NCBI GenBank assembly: GCA_001556125.1
Contig: LSIG01000068.1
Coordinates: 1 to 5,126, forward strand
Source: Rhizobiales bacterium CCH10-E5
GTDB lineage: Bacteria > Pseudomonadota > Alphaproteobacteria > Rhizobiales > Beijerinckiaceae
Reading direction: 5' to 3'
Length of the DNA stretch: 5,126 nucleotides
In this document: piece after piece, positions 1-4,908 of the stretch
Layout of the letters: every line of letters begins with the position of its first letter
Numbering within the stretch: the first letter of the stretch is position 1
Made by a program: the position numbers and the translations under genes
Notes under the pieces: model-generated
Database searches by the model: none
Seen by the model: only the letters and a program-made list of their open reading frames with translations
Told to the model about the DNA's origin: nothing

Positions 1-700
1 CCTTGATGCCCTCATGGCTGTCGGAGACGACGAGCTTGACGCCGCGCAGGCCGCGTCGCGCCAGCTTGCGCAGGAAGGCGGTCCAGAAGGTCTCGGCCTC
101 GGAGGGGCCGATATCCATGCCCAGGACCTCGCGCCTTCCGTCGCTGTTGACGCCGACGGCGACGATCACCGCCACCGAGACGATCCGGCCGGCTTGGCGC
201 ACCTTCACATAGGTGGCGTCGATCCAGAGATAGGGCCAGTCGCCCTCGATCGGCCGGTCGAGGAAGGCCTGCACCCGCTCGTCGATCTCCTCGCAAAGCC
301 GCGAGACCTGGCTCTTGGAGATGCCGCTCATCCCCATCGCCTTGACCAGGTCGTCGACCGAGCGGGTCGAGATGCCCTGGATGTAGGCCTCCTGAATCAC
401 CGCGGTGAGCGCCTTCTCGGCCATGCGCCGGGGCTCGAGGAAGCCTGGAAAGTAGCTGCCCTTCCTCAGCTTGGGGATGCGCAACTCGACCGTGCCGGCG
501 CGCGTCTCCCAGTCCCGCTCGCGATAGCCGTTGCGCTGCGCCAGCCGCTCCGGGCTCTTCTCGCCGAAGCCGGCGCCAGTCAGCCCACCGACCTCCAGCT
601 CCATCAGGCGCTGGGCTGCAAAGCCAATCATCTCGCGCAGAAGATCGGCGTCAGGGCTCTTCTCCAGCAGCCCGCGCAGGTTCATCATCTCGTCGGTCAT
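1..700 (-). CDS. IS256-family (Mutator-type) transposase, N-terminal part, cut by window edge
   Basis: This DDE transposase catalyses cut/copy movement of its own IS. The visible part is 233 codons, a little over half of the usual length near 400 residues; the rest lies beyond position 1. The N-terminal region carries typical family sequence, for example [18 protein letters not shown] text at about 57-70 (here [16 protein letters not shown]) and the stretch [20 protein letters not shown] at 71-90. The DDE-fold catalytic core begins with [11 protein letters not shown], where the first catalytic Asp is residue 161. The second Asp is in LVVSDSHEG, residue 227. The third acidic residue would be outside the window. 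ATG at 700 is the natural start: it gives the family-like [14 protein letters not shown] opening and is preceded by a weak purine-rich GAGAG. The reading frame is intact over the visible part, so the element may be active. Confidence 0.93.
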   Translation of the reverse strand, partial: MTDEMMNLRGLLEKSPDADLLREMIGFAAQRLMELEVGGLTGAGFGEKSPERLAQRNGYRERDWETRAGTVELRIPKLRKGSYFPGFLEPRRMAEKALTAVIQEAYIQGISTRSVDDLVKAMGMSGISKSQVSRLCEEIDERVQAFLDRPIEGDWPYLWIDATYVKVRQAGRIVSVAVIVAVGVNSDGRREVLGMDIGPSEAETFWTAFLRKLARRGLRGVKLVVSDSHEGIK

Positions 701-802
701 CGGGGATCTCTCGGTTCAGGGTCGGAGTTCGCAACCCAAACCTAACCGGCAATCGCCGATGACCACCTCAGCTACACCACCCTATGGGACACGACCCTTC
801 TG
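1..802 (-). mobile_element. IS256-family (Mutator-type) insertion sequence, one end only
   Basis: The element is recognised from its transposase on the minus strand. About 100 bp of non-coding sequence lies between the transposase start at 700 and the likely outer end. Read on the minus strand, that end appears to begin near 800 with GAAGGGTCGTGTCCC, the kind of G-rich tip seen on IS256-family terminal inverted repeats. The opposite end lies outside the window, so neither the inverted repeat nor the 8-9 bp target duplication expected for this family can be confirmed, and the boundary may be off by several bases. Confidence 0.75.
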
Positions 803-1031
803 GGCGGTCTAGTCTGCGGGCGAGACGCGGAGCCCAAGTTTGCCATAGCCCCGCTCTACCGGCTGTGTGAGCGCCGCTGTGTCTCGACCGAATTGGTGTG
901 GATTGCTCGTCCGCTGGCGCCCCGATGAATGAACTCTTTGGCAAGCGGGGAAAACGTCCTCGATATTGAAGACGCCCTTGACGGGAGGGGATTCGCTCAC
1001 CATCTTCACTTTCACGAAGTGAGGATAGTGA
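803..1031. other. Non-coding stretch between IS256 end and accessory operon
   Basis: With the leader of the IS transposase (701-802) this makes about 330 bp without a confident gene. I see no convincing sigma70-type promoter, tRNA or terminator. A minus-strand frame of 64 codons from ATG at 1003 to a TAG at 809-811 is open. It has coding-like third positions for its first 20 codons or so and then loses them, so it may be a decayed or IS-truncated gene start rather than a live gene. The palindrome at 996-1032 is the only clear signal and is listed separately. Confidence 0.5.
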
Positions 1032-1032
1032 A
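996..1032. promoter_or_regulatory. 37-bp imperfect palindrome overlapping RBS of the STAS-like gene (putative operator or RNA hairpin)
   Basis: The left arm is CTCACCATCTTCACTT (996-1011), the centre TCACG (1012-1016) and the right arm AAGTGAGGATAGTGAA (1017-1032). The arms match at 13 of 16 positions, and all three differences are C/T transitions. The right arm contains the Shine-Dalgarno core GAGG (1021-1024) and ends on the A of the ATG at 1032. A dimeric repressor bound here, or a hairpin in the transcript, would block expression of the operon. TCAC/GTGA blocks recur inside it, as in sites read by paired helix-turn-helix motifs. The binding protein is unknown; autoregulation by the downstream winged-helix protein is an inference. 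Confidence 0.55.
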
Positions 1033-1595
1033 TGCGACATAGAATGATCGATCTAACGGGTGGCCAGACAGTTCTCTCGGGCGCAGCCTCGGGGCGCCAA
1101 CTGCTGAGTGCTCTGATCGCTTTGACGCCCGCCTTAGAGGTGCCGGCCCCAGTGTTCCTCGACTTCACCGCCATCGAGATCGCAACCGCCTCCTTTCTGC
1201 GCGAGGCAGTGATCGGCTTTCGCGACTATGCCCGGCAATCGCTGCGCAACGTCTATCCTGCCGCCGCCAACCTCGGGCCTGCCGTCGTTGAGGAACTCGA
1301 CTTCTTCATCCGCGCCCGCGGCGATGTGATGTGGAGTTGCGAACTCGGTTTGGGCGAGGCCGTCATCAGCGCGAGGCTGATAGGCGAACTCGACCCCGCC
1401 CAGCGCTCGACTTTCGACGCGGCGCTCGAAGTTGGCGCCATCACCGCCCCCGAACTGGCCGCTCGCTTCGCCGATCAGCGAATCGGGCCAACCGCCTGGA
1501 ACAACCGGCTGTCGGCGCTAGCGACCAAAGGCCTGCTCGTCGAACGCAAGCATGGCAAGACCAAGTCGTTCAGCCCGCTCCTGGAGATTGCCTGA
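1032..1595 (+). CDS. STAS-like (DUF4325-type) domain protein with C-terminal winged helix
   Basis: This 187-residue soluble protein has no signal peptide or membrane segment. Residues 1-115 look like a STAS-like domain of the DUF4325 type. The strand/helix motif VFLDFTAIEIATASFLREA (41-59) has an Asp at 44 and a Ser at 54, at the place where STAS anti-anti-sigma factors carry their phosphorylated Ser. A second strand follows at about 73-80 (NVYPAAAN). Residues about 118-185 read as a winged helix: ITAPELAARF (137-146), recognition-helix-like PTAWNNRLSALATKGLL (153-169), and a wing ERKHGKTKSFSPLL. The likely role is a regulator whose DNA binding is switched by a partner; the GHKL ATPase at 3064-3981 is the obvious candidate. 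ATG 1032 has GAGG eight bases upstream, inside the palindrome at 996-1032. It is the first gene of a three-gene operon. The STAS assignment is by pattern only; the winged helix is the more secure part. Confidence 0.75.
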   Translation: MRHRMIDLTGGQTVLSGAASGRQLLSALIALTPALEVPAPVFLDFTAIEIATASFLREAVIGFRDYARQSLRNVYPAAANLGPAVVEELDFFIRARGDVMWSCELGLGEAVISARLIGELDPAQRSTFDAALEVGAITAPELAARFADQRIGPTAWNNRLSALATKGLLVERKHGKTKSFSPLLEIA

Positions 1596-1945
1596 TGGGC
1601 CTTGACTACATCCGCGCGAACACCGGGACGCCGTGGCGCAAACGTTGGAACAGAGGCCTCGACCGTTTGAAGGCACCGACGCTACTCGACCTCACCATGA
1701 CGGAGGCTGCACGCACCGTGACCGCTGAGCTCAATGCAGGTGCCCGCGTCAAGGCGGGTGACAAGTTGATCGTCCAGAGCGCAGCCGACGGCCTAACCGT
1801 CAGCGATGGCTTGCGCGCAATCGGGCGGATTACCAACCCCTCGACCGAGCTGACCACCGCCGTCCACAAAGGCGGTGGATATGCCGAAGGCGTGCTCCAG
1901 CGCGTTGGACTGTTCGGCGACACCGCGGAGCTCAGCGTGAAATGA
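1595..1945 (+). CDS. Conserved-looking hypothetical protein, 116 residues
   Basis: I do not recognise this protein. Its ATG shares one base with the TGA of the upstream gene (TGATG), and GGAG at 1583-1586 sits eight bases ahead, so translation is probably coupled. The N-terminus is basic and aromatic (GTPWRKRWNRGLDRLK, 11-26). The remainder alternates short hydrophobic strands and turns: TVTAELNAG (41-49), GDKLIVQSA (55-63), LTVSDGLRAIGRI (67-79) and EGVLQRVGLFGDTAELSV (98-115). This suggests a compact, mainly beta protein such as a small barrel. There is no signal peptide, membrane helix or visible catalytic motif. Its fixed place between the STAS-winged-helix gene and the cysteine-cluster gene suggests an adaptor or structural partner, which is inference. 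Codon use matches its neighbours and indicates a real gene. Confidence 0.8.
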   Translation: MGLDYIRANTGTPWRKRWNRGLDRLKAPTLLDLTMTEAARTVTAELNAGARVKAGDKLIVQSAADGLTVSDGLRAIGRITNPSTELTTAVHKGGGYAEGVLQRVGLFGDTAELSVK

Positions 1946-3213
1946 ACCGCCGGCCACCCCATGAGCCCTCGCGCCAGTTCCCACAGCCGCAACGGCTCTG
2001 GGACGATGCAGCGCGCCACGCAAAATCGTTGGGATGCCCGACCTGCCTCGAACGCGACCGCTGCGGTGGCGTTCATACCGACGCCGGCATTCTCGACTGT
2101 CGCGACCTCTGCTCCTGCAAGGACAAGAGCAAATGCGACATGGTCTGCCGGTTCAATCCGAGTCTCTTTGTCGCCCGAATGCGCGAGGTGGGCGGGCTCG
2201 GTTTCGAGAGCGCGCCTCGCGCGCCGGCGAATGGCGTGCCGACGATTCCGATGGTCGTGCCCTTCATCGATCACCGCTACAGCCGCGTGGCGACGCTCGA
2301 CGAGCCGGTGGTCGCGCTCTCGCTCTATGAGCTGGTGAACCTCGCGACCGGCAAGCCGCACGTAACCTCGCGCGCTGGGTTAGCCGACCGGTTTCGCATC
2401 CCGGAGAGCGCGGCGGTTATCGTCAGCGGTGTCGACAAGGACGGCCCGATCGAACGCTGGTGGGAACTGAACGAGCGCGCCGCGATCCTCGACGCGCTCA
2501 AGGCACTCGGCATCACCCTCGTGACTACGCCGAACTACAGCGTACTGACCGACGTGCCGCGCACCGACAACCTCCACGCGATGAAGCGCATCCTCCTGGC
2601 CTGGACAGAGATGGCGGCGGCGGGCTTGCCGGCCGCTCTGCACGTCAACGGCCGCACCCTGCATGACTATGTCCGCTGGGGCGACCTGATCGCCGAGCGT
2701 CCCGAAATCGAAATTCTGGCTTTCGAGTTCGCGACCGGCTGCGGCCGCGGCGAACGAATTGACTGGCACGTAGCCCAGCTTTGCGCGCTCGCCGATCGGA
2801 TCGACCGCTCACTCACGCTCGTCATTCGTGGTGGTGGTCGCAAACTCGGCGAGCTCCGGCGCCACTTCGCGCATGTCGCGCTAATCGAGACTGAAGCCTT
2901 TTCGCGCGCCATGCGTCGCCGGCGCGCCTATCTCACCGAATCTGGCCGACTGAGATGGGCCAAGTTTCCGACCCCTAAGGGCGCGCCGATCGACGATCTT
3001 CTCGCGCACAACGTCGCGCTGGTGCGCACCTCCTACGAGACATGGCCAAAGCCCGCGTTGCGCTTACGGCCGCCGACCCGGCGCGGCCGGCGTGCAGCGC
3101 ACCGTGATGGCGAGTCCATCCAGCCAAGCCTTCTGCGCCAGCTCAACCTGCCCGGTGAGACTCGGGGCATCGCCCCAGAGCCGCAGGGCGTAATCGCCGC
3201 TGCGAAATCTTAA
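1942..3213 (+). CDS. Cysteine-cluster protein of unknown function, 423 residues
   Basis: ATG 1942 overlaps the previous stop as ATGA, with GGAG at 1927-1930 upstream, so it is the third gene of the operon. Eight cysteines lie at residues 32, 35, 41, 53, 57, 59, 65 and 69. That is enough for two zinc sites or two iron-sulfur clusters. The body (about 105-330) alternates strands and helices like an (alpha/beta) barrel, with conserved-looking segments: VIVSGVDKDGPIERWW (159-174), LGITLVTTPNYSVLTDVPR (189-207), HVNGRTLHDYVRW (234-246), FEFATGCGRGERIDWH (261-276) and LTLVIRGGGR (291-300). These have the flavour of an enzyme, and a TIM-barrel hydrolase or transferase is possible, but I cannot name a family. 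Residues 375-423 lie antisense to the end of the convergent GHKL ATPase gene and are Arg/Pro-rich, so the true conserved protein may finish near residue 368. The protein is soluble and cytoplasmic. Confidence 0.82.
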   Translation: MNRRPPHEPSRQFPQPQRLWDDAARHAKSLGCPTCLERDRCGGVHTDAGILDCRDLCSCKDKSKCDMVCRFNPSLFVARMREVGGLGFESAPRAPANGVPTIPMVVPFIDHRYSRVATLDEPVVALSLYELVNLATGKPHVTSRAGLADRFRIPESAAVIVSGVDKDGPIERWWELNERAAILDALKALGITLVTTPNYSVLTDVPRTDNLHAMKRILLAWTEMAAAGLPAALHVNGRTLHDYVRWGDLIAERPEIEILAFEFATGCGRGERIDWHVAQLCALADRIDRSLTLVIRGGGRKLGELRRHFAHVALIETEAFSRAMRRRRAYLTESGRLRWAKFPTPKGAPIDDLLAHNVALVRTSYETWPKPALRLRPPTRRGRRAAHRDGESIQPSLLRQLNLPGETRGIAPEPQGVIAAAKS

Positions 3214-3981
3214 CTCGGCGGCGTCATGGGCGAGTGCGCGAAACAGCTGTCCGATACCGTAGCCATGGCCTGTGCTTCGCGCGTACCGCGACGCCCCGTC
3301 CGAAGCGGCGACCTGCAGCGCCGCCCCGGAATCGGCAAGGAGCGAGAACTCAGGATTCTCGCGCAGGCTCGCAAGTACGCCTCGCCCTGCGTCGGCGACG
3401 ACAAATTCGAAGGCACCTTCGGTCGCGGCGTAGGCGACAACACCGCTTTCCGGCCGGCCGCTGTGCTCAAACACATTGTCCTGCAGTTCGCCGAGCGCGC
3501 CCATCAGGCCGGCGACGACCCCCTTCGCCAGCCCCGCAGCCACCGCGGCGTTCTCGGCATGCTTGGCCCATTGCTCCCAAGCGAGCCGCTCCGTCTGCGC
3601 TCCATCAAAATTCACACGGGACAGCGGAAACACTCCGGCACGATCGCGTGCACCGGCGCCGCTGATCGCTCCACCTCTCAGCGCGCGTTCAATCTGGTGA
3701 AAGACCGGCGGTTCGACGATGACATCGGAGTAGCGATCCGGGAGAGCAGCAGTCGCCATCGCAAGCTCAACCAGTGGTCCGATCCTTCCCGAACGCGCCA
3801 GCGTGATCGATCCAAGCTTCGGCAGCCGGCCGGCGACCGCCTGCCACAGGAGATCGTCCACCGTCTCAAAGCTCGCGGTCACCCGCTGTGCCGCCCCTTC
3901 GTTCAAGTCGCCCCCCAGCACTTTGATCGGCCCGTTGGATCGTTTGCTGGCGTTCTGCCAGGTGACCCAACGATTGGTCAT
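3064..3981 (-). CDS. GHKL (histidine-kinase-like) ATPase, likely partner of the STAS-like protein
   Basis: This is a 305-residue soluble protein. The C-terminal half is a GHKL/HATPase_c domain. The N box is ELQDNVFEHSG (165-175), with the Mg-coordinating Asn at 169. The G1 box is VVADAGRG (194-201), of the DxGxG type. A lid region follows, then the G2 box GHGYGIGQLF (238-247). The final strands LRFRSGDYALRLWG and LAITVRC complete the fold. The N-terminal 120 residues have no kinase dimerisation His box and no membrane segment, so this is not a classical sensor kinase. It resembles stand-alone ATPases that pair with STAS or STAS-like proteins, and it may bind or phosphorylate the 1032-1595 product. 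ATG 3981 is chosen; a TTG at 3984 is adjacent and no strong Shine-Dalgarno precedes either. The gene is transcribed towards the three-gene operon and overlaps its last gene by 150 bp. Confidence 0.88.
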   Translation of the reverse strand: MTNRWVTWQNASKRSNGPIKVLGGDLNEGAAQRVTASFETVDDLLWQAVAGRLPKLGSITLARSGRIGPLVELAMATAALPDRYSDVIVEPPVFHQIERALRGGAISGAGARDRAGVFPLSRVNFDGAQTERLAWEQWAKHAENAAVAAGLAKGVVAGLMGALGELQDNVFEHSGRPESGVVAYAATEGAFEFVVADAGRGVLASLRENPEFSLLADSGAALQVAASDGASRYARSTGHGYGIGQLFRALAHDAAELRFRSGDYALRLWGDAPSLTGQVELAQKAWLDGLAITVRCTPAAPGRRP

Positions 3982-4095
3982 CAATTTGCGGTTGCATTCT
4001 GCTCGATATCGTTCCCAAAAACCACAGTACTTAATGCCGAAGGATCAGCCTCGGTCCTTACCGATCCGTCCGTTCATGTAACCGGAGAATCAGAA
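3982..4095. promoter_or_regulatory. Divergent intergenic region between GHKL ATPase and zinc-binding-type gene
   Basis: This 114-bp region must hold the 5' signals of both flanking genes. It is visibly richer in A and T than the genes to its left. I see no confident -35/-10 pair on either strand. GGAGAA at 4084-4089 is a good Shine-Dalgarno for the ATG at 4096. A short hairpin at 4040-4059 is listed separately. Confidence 0.4.
4040..4059 (+). repeat. Short inverted repeat (7-bp arms) in divergent promoter region
   Basis: AAGGATC (4040-4046) pairs with GGTCCTT (4053-4059) across a six-base loop. Six pairs are Watson-Crick and one is T-G wobble in RNA. It could be a small operator or a 5' UTR hairpin of the gene at 4096. 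An arm this short can arise by chance. Confidence 0.25.
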
Positions 4096-4569
4096 ATGGA
4101 GGGCAACAACAACTTTGAGAATCTGAAGGAGCACATTCTGCCTCTGTCCGTGTCACATCATTTCGATACTGCCCGCACTGAGTGGTCCTTGGTCGCGGTC
4201 GAGATTAGCGAAGACTTTGATCACTGCCCATGCGGGCAAGAAATCAAAGAGCATTGCTACATCCGCAACCGTCTCAACGGCAACGAGACCTATGTCGGCA
4301 ATATCTGCATCAACCGCTTCATCCAGATCGACACCGGCAACCTGTTCGACGGGCTGAAGCGGATCGCGAAGGACTTAACCGCGAACGCCAACAATGACCT
4401 CATCGAGCATGCCTACCGCATGGGCTATCTCTACAGCGAGAAAGAATACACGTTTCTGAAGCAAACGATGCGGAAGAGGAAGCTCTCAGACGCACAGATC
4501 GCGTGGAAGATAAAAATAAACAGGCGGATCGTGGCCCAGACCGTGGTTCGGAAACGCACCGTCAGATGA
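4096..4569 (+). CDS. Small putative zinc-binding hypothetical protein, 157 residues
   Basis: The start is ATG 4096, with GGAGAA seven bases ahead. Although the frame is open far upstream to 3226, that upstream part is only the antisense of the GHKL gene. Near the N-terminus the motif CPCGQEIKEHCYIRNRLNGNETYVGNICINRF (44-75) places cysteines at 44, 46, 54 and 71, with His 53 beside them. This fits a small zinc knuckle or treble-clef-like site. The C-terminal half (85-157) is helical and basic, with KRKLSDAQIAWKIKINRRI (127-145). I have a sense that similar Cys-x-Cys-Gly ... Val-Gly-Asn-x-Cys-Ile proteins occur on phages and islands, but I cannot name the family. Nucleic-acid binding is plausible from the basic tail. 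The gene uses more A/T-ending codons than its neighbours, especially after 4430, which suggests separate acquisition. Confidence 0.8.
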   Translation: MEGNNNFENLKEHILPLSVSHHFDTARTEWSLVAVEISEDFDHCPCGQEIKEHCYIRNRLNGNETYVGNICINRFIQIDTGNLFDGLKRIAKDLTANANNDLIEHAYRMGYLYSEKEYTFLKQTMRKRKLSDAQIAWKIKINRRIVAQTVVRKRTVR

Positions 4570-4632
4570 TGCGTAAGCGCCCGCCATTGAACGGAAATCA
4601 GTGAGCGCAAATCTCGGGGGAAACGCGCACCA

Positions 4633-4866
4633 ATGTATATTGAACAGCTTTTTCTAACCAATTTCCGTTGCTTCGGTCCGGCTGCCACACCGGTCGATTT
4701 GACGAGCGGCCTTACGACCTTCGTCGGTGTCAACGGCGCCGGCAAGACGGCCGTGCTGCAAGCGCTCCAACGCCTCTTCGGGATCACCGGCGAACAACGC
4801 CGCCTTCGCCGCCAAGACTTCCATGTACCGGCCGCTGAACCCGTGTCCAGCGACATTCGGAACTGA
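4633..4866 (+). pseudogene. OLD/RecF-type AAA ATPase, N-terminal fragment interrupted by IS21-family element
   Basis: The first 70 codons encode the start of an OLD-type (overcoming lysogenisation defect) ATP-dependent nuclease/ATPase or a close SMC/RecF-like relative. Beta strand MYIEQLFLTNFRCFGP opens the ATPase fold, and the Walker A is GVNGAGKT (32-39). The helix AVLQALQRLFGITGEQRRLRRQDFHVP (40-66) is typical of OLD family members. Full-length relatives have roughly 500-700 residues with an ABC-like signature and often a C-terminal Toprim nuclease domain; none of that is present. Codons 71-77 and the stop at 4864-4866 are supplied by the IS21-type end starting near 4844. The remainder may resume beyond the IS, outside the window. 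GGGGGA at 4616-4621 is a plausible Shine-Dalgarno for ATG 4633. OLD-type ATPases are components of systems such as Gabija (GajA) and retron or phage-exclusion loci; which one this was cannot be told. Confidence 0.8.
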
Positions 4867-4894
4867 CCCCTTTCCGTCATGAAGAACTGACCCC
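4860..4894 (+). repeat. Two direct copies of an 11-bp IS21 end motif
   Basis: GAACTGACCCC occurs at 4860-4870 and again at 4884-4894, in the same orientation and 24 bp apart. Multiple repeats near each terminus are known for IS21-family elements and are taken as IstA transposase binding sites. This supports the placement of the IS end just to the left. Confidence 0.8.
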
Positions 4895-4908
4895 CATGCC
4901 GTTTGCCT

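Noticed and set aside
14..745. Long plus-strand open frame (243 codons)
   Set aside because: It is antisense to the IS256-family transposase, whose minus-strand translation carries family motifs and the DDE-core aspartates. The plus-strand product looks like a typical GC-rich shadow.
809..1174. Minus-strand open frame of 121 codons
   Set aside because: Its first half is antisense to the well-supported STAS-like gene. Only the short part downstream of 1003 could ever have been coding, and it is reported as a weak finding.
1606..2361. Minus-strand open frame of 251 codons
   Set aside because: It is antisense to the 116-residue gene and the Cys-cluster gene, which have overlapping start/stop junctions, ribosome binding sites and sensible protein sequences. 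The minus-strand product is low-complexity in Ala/Arg with no motif.
3040..3107. Frameshifted alternative end for the Cys-cluster gene (short +1 frame with ATG at about 3042 ending in TGA near 3107)
   Set aside because: The short peptide has no support, and no sequence evidence of a frameshift (such as a slippery run) is visible. The in-frame reading to 3213 was kept, with a caution about its tail.
3226..4095. N-terminal extension of the 4096-4569 gene (447-codon open frame)
   Set aside because: This part lies antisense to the GHKL ATPase gene and has no family-like features. The ATG at 4096 has its own good Shine-Dalgarno, and the recognisable protein begins there.
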